NCBI RefSeq assembly: GCF_013449375.1 | Contig: NZ_JACDRR010000006.1 | Location: 62,001-126,000 of the forward strand | Source: Pectobacterium sp. CFBP8739 | Lineage (GTDB): Bacteria; Pseudomonadota; Gammaproteobacteria; Enterobacterales; Enterobacteriaceae | Reading direction: 5' to 3' | Length of the DNA stretch: 64,000 nt | Shown here: in pieces, positions 55,276 through 64,000 of the stretch | How the letters are laid out: every line of letters starts with the position of its first letter | Numbering within the stretch: position 1 is the first letter of the stretch | Notes under the pieces: model-generated | What the model was told of the DNA's origin: nothing | Seen by the model: only the letters and a program-made list of their open reading frames with translations | The model's database searches: none | Program-made: the position numbers and the translations under genes

Positions 55276-56100
55276 ATGTCGCAGGCAGCGCTGAATACTC
55301 GCGGACGAGAGCCTGAAACGAAAGGAACACGTCGCAGTAATGGTGGCCAATTGGCAGGGATGATTTTCCTGCTGATGGTGGTAGGGACTATCGTCTGGGG
55401 AAGCTGGATGGTGGTTGGGTGGATGAAGGATGCCAGCCGTTTACCGCTTTCCCGCATGACTGTAACTGGGGAAAGACAGTACACCACCAATGACGATATC
55501 CGTCAGGCCATTTTGTCGTTGGGGGCGCCGGGTACGTTCATGACACAGGATGTAAATGTGCTCCAGCAGCAGATTGAACGTTTGTCGTGGATAAAACAGG
55601 CCAGTGTGCGTAAGCAGTGGCCGGACGAATTAAAGATTCATCTGGTTGAATATGTTCCGGTAGCACGTTGGAATGATCAGCTAATGGTTGATGCGGAAGG
55701 AAATTCGTTCAGTGTACCTGCCGAACGTATTGGCAATCGCAAGATGCCGTTGCTGTATGGCCCGGAAGGCAGCGAGACAGAAGTGTTGGAAGGCTATCGC
55801 ACAATGAGTCAGACGTTAGCCGCTGGGAAATTTACGTTAAAGACGGTAGCGATGAGTGCGCGGCATTCGTGGCAACTGGGATTAGACGATGATACTCGCC
55901 TTGAATTGGGGCGGGATGATAGGGCCAAACGTCTGCAACGCTTTATCGAGCTGTATCCGCTGTTACAGCGGCAGGCTCAGAGCGAAAACAAACGTATCAG
56001 CCATGTGGACTTGCGGTACGACAGCGGGGCTGCAATTGGTTGGGCTCCAGCCTTGCTTGATCAGCAAAATGTTGATCGGCAACGAGTTGGTCAGCAATAA
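55276..56100 (+). CDS. ftsQ: cell division protein FtsQ
   Basis: FtsQ scaffolds FtsB and FtsL and recruits later division proteins. The 274-residue protein has a cytoplasmic N-terminus, one transmembrane helix (about 31-50), a POTRA domain (about 58-127, [24 protein letters not shown]), and a beta domain. The protein stops at TAA (56098-56100), but the frame continues after it for 18 codons (DIDQQQNSNQKQAQAKQQ) to a TGA that overlaps the ftsA ATG. E. coli FtsQ ends in QNQAQAEQQ with the same TGA/ATG overlap, so the present stop appears to be a nonsense mutation in the nonconserved tail. The functional domains are complete. Confidence 0.96.
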   Translation: MSQAALNTRGREPETKGTRRSNGGQLAGMIFLLMVVGTIVWGSWMVVGWMKDASRLPLSRMTVTGERQYTTNDDIRQAILSLGAPGTFMTQDVNVLQQQIERLSWIKQASVRKQWPDELKIHLVEYVPVARWNDQLMVDAEGNSFSVPAERIGNRKMPLLYGPEGSETEVLEGYRTMSQTLAAGKFTLKTVAMSARHSWQLGLDDDTRLELGRDDRAKRLQRFIELYPLLQRQAQSENKRISHVDLRYDSGAAIGWAPALLDQQNVDRQRVGQQ

Positions 56101-56153
56101 GACATTGATCAGCAACAGAACAGTAACCAGAAACAGGCACAGGCTAAACAACA

Positions 56154-57410
56154 ATGATCAAGTCGACGGACAGAAAACTGGTAGTTGGGCTGGAAATCGG
56201 TACAGCAAAAGTGGCTGCGCTGGTAGGGGAAATTCTGCCCGATGGCATGGTCAATATTATTGGCGTAGGCAGTTGCCCGTCACGCGGTATGGATAAAGGC
56301 GGCGTAAACGATCTGGAATCGGTCGTTAAATGTGTTCAGCGCGCTATTGATCAGGCTGAGTTGATGGCAGACTGCCAGATCTCTTCCGTGTATCTGGCGC
56401 TCTCGGGAAAACACATCAGCTGCCAGAATGAAATAGGGATGGTGCCTATTTCAGAAGAAGAGGTCACGCAGGATGACGTGGAAAGCGTTGTGCATACCGC
56501 TAAATCCGTGCGCGTGCGCGATGAGCATCGTGTTCTCCATGTAATTCCACAGGAGTACGCGATCGATTATCAGGAAGGGATTAAAAATCCGGTTGGCTTA
56601 TCCGGCGTACGTATGCAGGCGAAAGTCCACCTGATAACCTGCCATAACGATATGGCGAAGAATATTGTTAAAGCCGTTGAACGCTGTGGTTTAAAAGTCG
56701 ATCAGCTGATTTTTGCGGGACTGGCTTCCAGTTATGCGGTGCTGACAGAAGATGAACGTGAGCTGGGTGTGTGCGTAGTGGATATCGGTGGCGGTACAAT
56801 GGATATCGCGGTCTACACGGGCGGCGCGTTGCGACACACTAAAGTGATTCCGTATGCGGGGAATGTGGTTACCAGCGATATTGCCTACGCATTTGGTACG
56901 CCGCCGACGGATGCCGAAGCGATCAAGGTACGTCACGGTTGTGCATTAGGCGCGATCGTCGGCAAAGATGAGAATGTGGAAGTCCCGAGCGTTGGAGGAC
57001 GTCCACCCCGCAGTCTGCAAAGACAGACTCTGGCGGAAGTGATTGAACCACGTTACACCGAGCTGTTGAACTTGGTGAACGATGAACTTTTACAGTTGCA
57101 GGAGCAGTTACGTCAACAGGGCGTGAAACACCATCTGGCAGCGGGGATTGTGCTGACGGGCGGTGCTGCGCAAATAGACGGTCTGGCGGCCTGTGCGCAG
57201 CGTGTGTTCCATACACAGGTGCGTATTGGACAACCAATGAATATAACAGGGCTGACGGATTATGCCCAAGAGCCTTATTACTCAACGGCGGTTGGGTTGC
57301 TGCATTACGGAAAAGAATCTCATCTGGGTGGTGAGCATGAAGTCGAAAAACGAGCCTCAGTGAGCAACTGGTTCAAACGAATCAACAGCTGGTTGAGGAA
57401 AGAATTTTAA
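56154..57410 (+). CDS. ftsA: cell division protein FtsA
   Basis: FtsA is the actin-like protein that tethers FtsZ to the membrane and relays division signals. The 418-residue protein has the phosphate-1 region VVGLEIGTAKVAALVGE, the 1C domain (about 85-165), and phosphate-2 VVDIGGGTMDIAVYTGG (about 204). The C-terminal amphipathic membrane-targeting helix SNWFKRINSWLRKEF closes it. The ATG normally overlaps the ftsQ stop; here 53 bases lie between the actual ftsQ stop and this start. Confidence 0.97.
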   Translation: MIKSTDRKLVVGLEIGTAKVAALVGEILPDGMVNIIGVGSCPSRGMDKGGVNDLESVVKCVQRAIDQAELMADCQISSVYLALSGKHISCQNEIGMVPISEEEVTQDDVESVVHTAKSVRVRDEHRVLHVIPQEYAIDYQEGIKNPVGLSGVRMQAKVHLITCHNDMAKNIVKAVERCGLKVDQLIFAGLASSYAVLTEDERELGVCVVDIGGGTMDIAVYTGGALRHTKVIPYAGNVVTSDIAYAFGTPPTDAEAIKVRHGCALGAIVGKDENVEVPSVGGRPPRSLQRQTLAEVIEPRYTELLNLVNDELLQLQEQLRQQGVKHHLAAGIVLTGGAAQIDGLAACAQRVFHTQVRIGQPMNITGLTDYAQEPYYSTAVGLLHYGKESHLGGEHEVEKRASVSNWFKRINSWLRKEF

Positions 57411-57478
57411 TTTTATCAAAGAGATCACCTGGCACAGTTTTATGATCTCGCAGTTACAGGCACAAACGGAGAGAAATT

Positions 57479-58630
57479 ATGTTTGAACCAATGGAATTAA
57501 CCAACGACGCGGTGATTAAAGTCATCGGCGTCGGTGGCGGCGGCGGTAATGCCGTTGAACACATGGTGCGTGAGCGCATCGAAGGCGTCGAATTCTTCGC
57601 TGTTAACACGGATGCGCAGGCATTGCGTAAAACGGCTGTCGGCCAGACGATTCAGATCGGTAGTGGCATTACTAAAGGTCTGGGCGCGGGTGCTAACCCG
57701 GAAGTCGGCCGTAATTCGGCTGAAGAAGATCGCGAAGCACTGCGTTCAGCACTGGAAGGTGCGGACATGGTGTTTATCGCCGCAGGTATGGGCGGTGGTA
57801 CAGGTACCGGTGCTGCGCCGGTTGTGGCCGAAGTCGCAAAAGACCTCGGTATCCTGACTGTTGCTGTGGTGACCAAGCCTTTTAACTTTGAAGGCAAAAA
57901 GCGTATGGCGTTTGCGGAGCAGGGTATCGCCGAGCTGTCTAAGCACGTTGACTCACTGATCACTATTCCAAACGACAAACTGCTGAAAGTGCTCGGACGC
58001 GGTATTTCCCTGCTGGATGCATTTGGTGCGGCAAACGATGTGCTGAAAGGCGCGGTGCAAGGGATCGCCGAGCTGATCACTCGTCCGGGTTTGATGAACG
58101 TCGACTTTGCTGACGTGCGTACCGTGATGTCCGAAATGGGTTATGCCATGATGGGGTCCGGTGTTGCGCGTGGTGAAGACCGTGCAGAAGAAGCGGCTGA
58201 AATGGCGATCTCCAGCCCGCTGCTGGAAGATATCGATCTGTCCGGCGCACGTGGCGTGTTGGTCAACATCACGGCGGGCTTTGACCTGCGTTTGGATGAG
58301 TTCGAGACGGTAGGTAACACCATCCGTGCATTCGCGTCCGACAATGCGACAGTGGTAATCGGTACGTCACTTGACCCAGAAATGAATGATGAACTGCGTG
58401 TAACGGTTGTTGCGACGGGTATCGGCATGGACAAGCGTCCTGAGATTACTCTGGTGACGAACAAGCAGGCCAGTCAGCCTGTGATGGATCATCGTTATCA
58501 GCAACACGGTATGACGCCACTGGCGCAGGAAAAACCGGTTGCCAAAGTGGTTAACGACCCGAATCCGCAGACGAATAAAGAGCCAGATTATCTGGATATC
58601 CCGGCGTTTCTGCGTAAGCAGGCAGACTAA
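57479..58630 (+). CDS. ftsZ: cell division GTPase FtsZ
   Basis: FtsZ is the tubulin homologue that forms the division ring. The 383-residue protein has the tubulin signature [21 protein letters not shown] (about 104-124), the T7 loop [15 protein letters not shown] (about 206), a short linker, and the conserved tail [16 protein letters not shown] that binds FtsA and ZipA. GGAGAG precedes the ATG. Length equals E. coli. Confidence 0.98.
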   Translation: MFEPMELTNDAVIKVIGVGGGGGNAVEHMVRERIEGVEFFAVNTDAQALRKTAVGQTIQIGSGITKGLGAGANPEVGRNSAEEDREALRSALEGADMVFIAAGMGGGTGTGAAPVVAEVAKDLGILTVAVVTKPFNFEGKKRMAFAEQGIAELSKHVDSLITIPNDKLLKVLGRGISLLDAFGAANDVLKGAVQGIAELITRPGLMNVDFADVRTVMSEMGYAMMGSGVARGEDRAEEAAEMAISSPLLEDIDLSGARGVLVNITAGFDLRLDEFETVGNTIRAFASDNATVVIGTSLDPEMNDELRVTVVATGIGMDKRPEITLVTNKQASQPVMDHRYQQHGMTPLAQEKPVAKVVNDPNPQTNKEPDYLDIPAFLRKQAD

Positions 58631-58701
58631 TTTGCTGCCAGATAACGTTGGAATCTCCGCTCTTTGTGCTAAACTGTGCCACCGAGCTTGGTTTATACTA
58701 G

Positions 58702-59652
<951 letters not shown>

Positions 59653-59664
59653 CGCTTAACGTCG

Positions 59665-60192
59665 TTACTTCTTATTACGACTGGTTTTACTGGTACTCTC
59701 TCCGGCCAGTGAGGCCAGTCGTTCTAATATCTTTCTGAGTTTTTCCGGGCTGTTTCCTGCTAACGTCCTCAATGTTTCCGCACTTTGTTCGCTCAACTGA
59801 CGCAACGGTTTGTCATCGACATTTTTCGTCGCTGAAATGTGACTATTTTTCACGATTTCATTCCCTTTTGCGGCAAGCGTTGGATTAATCCTGATGTCGA
59901 TTGAAGCCAATGATGGTAGTATTTGTGCGCGTAATGCAGAGAGCAGTGCGGGTTGTTCGTAACGTAACCGCATCAGCCAACTGGCGTTAGCGGTTTCCAA
60001 GATCAGTAAACCTTGCCGATAATTAGCGACGCGGCACCATGGGTGCAACGGTGCAGGCAGTAATCCGCGCACGGCACGGTTAAGTTTTAATAAGGCGATA
60101 GCGCGCTGTTGCACATCTTGTAGCGGGCCTTTACCCGACGTGGATGCGCTATCAAACAGAAATTCCAGTGATTGTGGGCGGCTATCACGCAT
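59665..60192 (-). CDS. DUF721/DciA-type helicase-loader protein
   Basis: The 175-residue protein contains a DUF721 domain (about 20-115; KLNRAVRGLLPAPLHPWCRVANYRQGLLILETANASWLMRLRYEQPALLSALRAQILP) and a polar C-terminal tail ending in Lys/Arg. Proteins of this domain are DciA, the ancestral loader of the DnaB replicative helicase. In many Gammaproteobacteria dciA lies between lpxC and secA, exactly here, but E. coli lacks it at this locus and uses DnaC. I start it at the ATG at 60190-60192, where the domain begins soon after. The frame extends 47 codons further, but that would overlap the secM start. Function in this organism is inferred and could be vestigial. Confidence 0.8.
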   Translation of the reverse strand: MRDSRPQSLEFLFDSASTSGKGPLQDVQQRAIALLKLNRAVRGLLPAPLHPWCRVANYRQGLLILETANASWLMRLRYEQPALLSALRAQILPSLASIDIRINPTLAAKGNEIVKNSHISATKNVDDKPLRQLSEQSAETLRTLAGNSPEKLRKILERLASLAGESTSKTSRNKK

Positions 60193-60218
60193 AGACCTGG
60201 CTCCGGTGGATGTTACTC

Positions 60219-60734
60219 GTGATTGGTATTCTAAATCGTTGGCGACAATTTGGCAGACGTTATTTCTGGCCGCATCTCTTATTAGGGATGGTCGCGGCGA
60301 GTCTTGGTCTGCCGACAAGCCTGAACGACTCACAGGACATCACCTCACTCCCCAATTCAAGTTCCAGCGTTAGTCGCCAGAATAACGTATCGCTGAGCCT
60401 TACCGATCTAGTCGCGCTGAAAGAAGCGCATCGACGCTCATCCTACAGCGTAGATTATTGGCATCAGCATGCGATCCGTACGGTAATTCGCCACCTTTCT
60501 TTTGCGTTGACGACGCCACAAACGGTCAATGCCCAGCAGGCTGACGAACTAGAACCTCATTCTCTGGTTTTGCTGGATACGTTAAATGCGTTGCTGACGC
60601 AGGATTCCCAGTACCCTCTTGTGATCTCCCCCCACGCTGGGCGAGTGACTTTTTATCCCCAAGCTCATCATCAAATTGGCATCTGGCTTGCCCAAATTCG
60701 CGGCATCCGAGCAGGGCCATACCTTCTCAGCTGA
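60219..60734 (+). CDS. secM: secretion monitor SecM
   Basis: SecM is an exported, short-lived protein whose translation arrest exposes the secA ribosome site when secretion is slow. From the GTG at 60219, matching the E. coli start (SGILTRWRQFG against IGILNRWRQFG), it has 171 residues. It has an extended signal peptide ending near LGLPTS, the conserved YSVDYWHQHAIRTVIRHLSFAL, and the arrest end HQIGIWLAQIRGIRAGPYLLS. The RAGP core is intact, but the Phe that starts the E. coli motif (F150) is replaced by His and I156 by Leu. An in-frame ATG at 60210 could add three residues. It is divergent from the DUF721 gene, with starts only 26 bases apart. Confidence 0.93.
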   Translation: MIGILNRWRQFGRRYFWPHLLLGMVAASLGLPTSLNDSQDITSLPNSSSSVSRQNNVSLSLTDLVALKEAHRRSSYSVDYWHQHAIRTVIRHLSFALTTPQTVNAQQADELEPHSLVLLDTLNALLTQDSQYPLVISPHAGRVTFYPQAHHQIGIWLAQIRGIRAGPYLLS

Positions 60735-60847
60735 ACGTGTAATGGATAATTAGCTGAAGAAATTTCTCCCGTTTTTCACTGAGTTTCTCAGATTTTCGAT
60801 GTTGTGTTGCCACTGGATACGTGGCACTTGTGAGATTAAAAATTATT
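60735..60847 (+). promoter_or_regulatory. secM-secA intergenic translational control region
   Basis: 113 bases with an inverted repeat tgccac-tggatac-gtggca (60808-60826), ctgagtttctcag (60779-60791) and a palindrome agaaatttct. The weak secA ribosome site TGAGA (60830-60834) follows directly. In E. coli a hairpin here hides the secA site until SecM stalls. The same function is likely, but pairing partners were only judged by eye. Confidence 0.6.
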
Positions 60848-63550
60848 ATGGTCATGAATATCCTAACCAAAATTTTTGGTAGCCGTAACGATCGTACGCT
60901 GCGCCGTATGCGTAAAAACGTTGATGTCATCAATCGCTTAGAACCTGAAATGGAAAAGCTGTCGAATGAGGAACTGCAAGCGAAAACGCTGGAGTTTCGT
61001 GTTCGTCTGGAAAAAGGTGAGTCGCTGGAGAACCTGCTGCCGGAAGCCTTCGCGGTAGTACGTGAATCCAGTAAGCGTGTGTTTGGCATGCGTCACTTCG
61101 ATGTGCAGCTTATCGGCGGTATGGTACTGAACGAGCGTTGCATTGCGGAGATGCGTACCGGTGAAGGTAAAACGCTGACGGCAACGTTGCCTGCCTACCT
61201 GAATGCGCTGACTGGCCGCGGCGTACACGTGGTGACTGTGAACGACTATCTGGCACAGCGTGATGCCGAAAATAATCGTCCATTGTTTGAATTCCTTGGC
61301 CTGAGCGTTGGCATTAACCTGCCGGGAATGCCTGCTCCTGCGAAGCGTGAAGCCTATGCGGCTGATATCACCTACGGTACTAATAACGAATACGGTTTTG
61401 ACTACCTGCGTGACAACATGGCGTTCAGTCCGGAAGAGCGAGTACAGCGTAAATTGTACTACGCGCTGGTGGATGAGGTTGACTCGATCCTGATCGATGA
61501 AGCGCGTACGCCGTTGATCATTTCCGGCCCGGCTGAAGATAGCTCCGAGCTGTATATCAGCGTTAATAAAATTATCCCTCACTTGATCCGTCAGGAGAAA
61601 GAGGATTCGGATACCTTCCACGGCGAAGGCCACTTCTCTGTTGATGAAAAGGCGCGTCAGGTTAACCTCACTGAGCGTGGTCTGGTTCTGGTCGAAGAAC
61701 TGCTGGTGAAAGAAGGCATTATGGAAGAGGGGGAATCATTGTACTCCCCAACGAACATCATGCTGATGCACCATGTGACTGCTGCGCTGCGTGCGCATGT
61801 GTTGTTTACCCGCGATGTTGATTACATTGTGAAAGACGGTGAAGTGATCATCGTTGACGAACACACCGGCCGTACCATGCAGGGGCGTCGCTGGTCAGAC
61901 GGCCTGCATCAGGCTGTGGAAGCAAAAGAGAAAGTAACGATTCAGAATGAAAACCAGACGCTGGCTTCCATTACCTTCCAGAACTATTTCCGCCTGTATG
62001 AAAAATTGGCGGGTATGACCGGTACGGCAGATACCGAAGCGTTCGAGTTCAGCTCTATTTACAAGCTGGATACGATTGTGGTGCCGACTAACCGTCCGAT
62101 GATTCGTAAAGACTTACCTGATTTGGTCTATATGACCGAGCAGGAAAAAATCGATGCCATCATTGAAGATATCAAAGAGCGTTCAGCAAAAGGTCAGCCG
62201 ATTCTGGTCGGTACGATCTCCATCGAGAAATCGGAAGTGGTTTCTCATGCGCTGGAAAAAGCGGGTATCAAACATAATGTGTTGAACGCGAAATTCCACG
62301 CGATGGAAGCCGATATCGTTGCTCAGGCGGGTCAGGCTGGCGCGGTGACCATCGCGACCAACATGGCGGGTCGTGGTACAGATATCGTGTTGGGCGGTAG
62401 CTGGCAGGCGGAAGTGGCGCTTCTGGAAACCCCGAGTGACGAGCAAATTGCAGAAATTAAAGCAGCCTGGAAAGTGCGTCACGATGCTGTGCTGGCTGCT
62501 GGTGGCTTACACATCATCGGTACGGAGCGCCATGAGTCTCGTCGTATCGATAACCAGCTGCGTGGTCGTTCCGGTCGTCAGGGGGATGCGGGTTCATCAC
62601 GTTTCTATCTGTCGATGGAAGATGCGCTGATGCGTATTTTTGCTTCCGATCGTGTTTCCAACATGATGCGTAAGCTAGGCATGAAACCAGGTGAAGCCAT
62701 TGAGCACCCGTGGGTCACGAAGGCGATTGCTAACGCCCAGCGTAAAGTGGAAAGCCGTAACTTTGATATTCGTAAGCAACTGCTGGAATACGATGATGTG
62801 GCGAACGACCAGCGTCGTGCGATCTATACGCAGCGTAACGAACTGTTGGACGTGTCTGATATCAGCGAAACCATCACCAGCATTCGTGAGGATGTGTTCA
62901 AAGCGACGATCGACAGCTACATTCCTCCGCAGTCTCTGGAAGAAATGTGGGATGTAGAAGGTCTGGAACAGCGTTTGAAGAACGATTTCGATCTGGATAT
63001 GCCAGTCAAAGCGTGGCTGGATAAAGAACCAGAGCTGCACGAAGAAACGCTGCGTGAGCGTATTTTCCAGCAGGCGATTGAGATTTATCAGCGCAAAGAA
63101 GACGTGGTCGGTAGCGAAGTCATGCGCAACTTTGAAAAAGGCGTGATGTTGCAGACGTTGGATTCACTGTGGAAAGAGCATCTGGCAGCCATGGATTATC
63201 TGCGTCAGGGTATCCATCTGCGTGGCTATGCACAGAAAGATCCGAAGCAAGAGTATAAGCGTGAGTCGTTCTCTATGTTTGCCGCGATGTTGGAATCACT
63301 GAAATATGAAGTGATCAGCACGTTGAGCAAAGTTCAGGTGAGAATGCCGGAAGAGATCGAAGCGCTGGAGCAGCAACGCCGTGAAGAAGCTGAACGTTTG
63401 GCACGGCAGCAGCAACTGAGCCATCAGGAAGAAGATAGCCTGAACACCGGTTCACCGACGCAGGCGGATCGTAAAATCGGACGTAACGATCCTTGCCCAT
63501 GTGGTTCAGGCAAGAAATATAAGCAGTGCCACGGCCGCTTACAGAAATAA
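60848..63550 (+). CDS. secA: preprotein translocase ATPase SecA
   Basis: SecA drives protein export through SecYEG. The 900-residue protein has NBD1 with Walker [20 protein letters not shown] (about 101-120) and Walker [15 protein letters not shown] (about 205), the preprotein-binding domain, and NBD2 with [14 protein letters not shown]. The helical scaffold follows, and a C-terminal zinc motif [15 protein letters not shown] that binds SecB. I use the ATG at 60848, aligning [11 protein letters not shown] with E. coli MLIKLLTKVFG; an ATG at 60854 and an upstream frame are alternatives. A terminator follows at 63594. Confidence 0.97.
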   Translation: MVMNILTKIFGSRNDRTLRRMRKNVDVINRLEPEMEKLSNEELQAKTLEFRVRLEKGESLENLLPEAFAVVRESSKRVFGMRHFDVQLIGGMVLNERCIAEMRTGEGKTLTATLPAYLNALTGRGVHVVTVNDYLAQRDAENNRPLFEFLGLSVGINLPGMPAPAKREAYAADITYGTNNEYGFDYLRDNMAFSPEERVQRKLYYALVDEVDSILIDEARTPLIISGPAEDSSELYISVNKIIPHLIRQEKEDSDTFHGEGHFSVDEKARQVNLTERGLVLVEELLVKEGIMEEGESLYSPTNIMLMHHVTAALRAHVLFTRDVDYIVKDGEVIIVDEHTGRTMQGRRWSDGLHQAVEAKEKVTIQNENQTLASITFQNYFRLYEKLAGMTGTADTEAFEFSSIYKLDTIVVPTNRPMIRKDLPDLVYMTEQEKIDAIIEDIKERSAKGQPILVGTISIEKSEVVSHALEKAGIKHNVLNAKFHAMEADIVAQAGQAGAVTIATNMAGRGTDIVLGGSWQAEVALLETPSDEQIAEIKAAWKVRHDAVLAAGGLHIIGTERHESRRIDNQLRGRSGRQGDAGSSRFYLSMEDALMRIFASDRVSNMMRKLGMKPGEAIEHPWVTKAIANAQRKVESRNFDIRKQLLEYDDVANDQRRAIYTQRNELLDVSDISETITSIREDVFKATIDSYIPPQSLEEMWDVEGLEQRLKNDFDLDMPVKAWLDKEPELHEETLRERIFQQAIEIYQRKEDVVGSEVMRNFEKGVMLQTLDSLWKEHLAAMDYLRQGIHLRGYAQKDPKQEYKRESFSMFAAMLESLKYEVISTLSKVQVRMPEEIEALEQQRREEAERLARQQQLSHQEEDSLNTGSPTQADRKIGRNDPCPCGSGKKYKQCHGRLQK

Positions 63551-63593
63551 CTGGTCGCTGAAATCAGCGAATAAAATGTGATAAGTGCAAAGG

Positions 63594-63617
63594 AAAGGCG
63601 GTCATTGACCGCCTTTT
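63594..63617 (+). terminator. secA terminator
   Basis: 10-bp stem aaaggcggtc/gaccgccttt with a 3-base loop, followed by a short T stretch (tttt). It lies 44 bases after the secA stop. Confidence 0.9.
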
Positions 63618-63645
63618 ACTTGATCAGAACCTGATAGGAAGTGTC

Positions 63646-64000
63646 ATGACGCAAAAACAGTTATCCGTCGCGGTAGGCATCATCCGCAATGCGGAACAGC
63701 AATATTTCATTGCTCGTCGCCCAGATGGCGTTCACATGGCAGGGATGTGGGAGTTTCCCGGCGGTAAAATAGAAGAGGGAGAAACGCCAGCACAGGCGCT
63801 GATTCGTGAACTGCGTGAAGAAACGGGCATCGATGCTGTCGCGCCCCAACCGCTAAACGACAAAACATTTTCTACGCCAGAAAGAATCATTACGCTTCAT
63901 TTCTTCCTGGTTGAAACATGGCAGGGGGAACCCTATGGTCGGGAAGGGCAGGAATCTCGCTGGGTGAGTGTAGAAGAATTACGTGAGGAAGAATTTCCGC
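63646..64000 (+). CDS. mutT: 8-oxo-dGTP diphosphatase MutT, partial
   Basis: MutT hydrolyses 8-oxo-dGTP and prevents AT to CG transversions. The first 118 codons are present and the gene runs off the right edge. The Nudix box reads GGKIEEGETPAQALIRELREE then TGI, fitting GX5EX7REUXEEXGU, and MWEFPGG precedes it. The ATG at 63646 has AGGAA seven bases upstream. Order secA-mutT is as in E. coli. Confidence 0.95.
   Translation, partial: MTQKQLSVAVGIIRNAEQQYFIARRPDGVHMAGMWEFPGGKIEEGETPAQALIRELREETGIDAVAPQPLNDKTFSTPERIITLHFFLVETWQGEPYGREGQESRWVSVEELREEEFP

Overview
The window is a chromosomal segment of an enterobacterium, most likely a soft-rot Pectobacteriaceae member (Pectobacterium or a close relative). 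This is inferred from near-identity of the encoded proteins to Escherichia coli 0-3 min genes, from gene order, and from a secreted GH43 plant-polysaccharide enzyme. No 16S gene is present, so species cannot be fixed. I see no tRNA, rRNA, CRISPR, prophage or intact insertion sequence.

Layout. 1-12.5 kb, mostly minus strand: rsmA (partial), pdxA, surA, lptD, then djlA (+), rluA, rapA and polB, as in E. coli. 12.5-19.3 kb: an accessory stretch where E. coli has araBAD-araC. It holds a dCache-GGDEF diguanylate cyclase, the DedA protein YabI, the attenuated ivbL-ilvBN operon and a GH43 lipoprotein candidate. 19.3-24.8 kb: thiBPQ with its TPP riboswitch, sgrR, and the divergent SgrS RNA encoding SgrT. 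setA is missing. 25-29.3 kb: a chemoreceptor, an AraC-type regulator and AzlCD, followed by a 181-bp transposase-less element with perfect 13-bp terminal inverted repeats. 29.6-34.5 kb: leuABCD with the leuL attenuator. 34.7-39.1 kb: an acyl-CoA synthetase in the place of leuO, then ilvIH. 39.3-41 kb: cra and alaE. 41.7-58.6 kb: the complete dcw cluster mraZ to ftsZ, with the MraZ operator. 58.7-64 kb: lpxC, a DUF721/DciA-type gene on the opposite strand, secM, secA and mutT (partial).

Three themes run through the segment. Branched-chain amino acid metabolism is concentrated here: two acetolactate synthases (ilvBN and ilvIH), leuABCD and a putative AzlCD exporter, with two leader-peptide attenuators. 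Envelope growth and division is coded by lptD-surA, dcw, lpxC and secMA. Sugar stress and sugar control are represented by SgrR/SgrS/SgrT and Cra.

No wholly new multi-gene system stands out. The strongest observations are local: an in-frame TAA that cuts the glutamine-rich FtsQ tail off from its ftsA coupling site; a DciA-type helicase-loader gene kept at its ancestral lpxC-secA position; the inverted-repeat element; a SecM whose arrest motif lacks the usual Phe; an unusually preserved SgrS/SgrT; and a recurring pattern of 16-18 nt tandem duplications at gene ends and in coding sequence.
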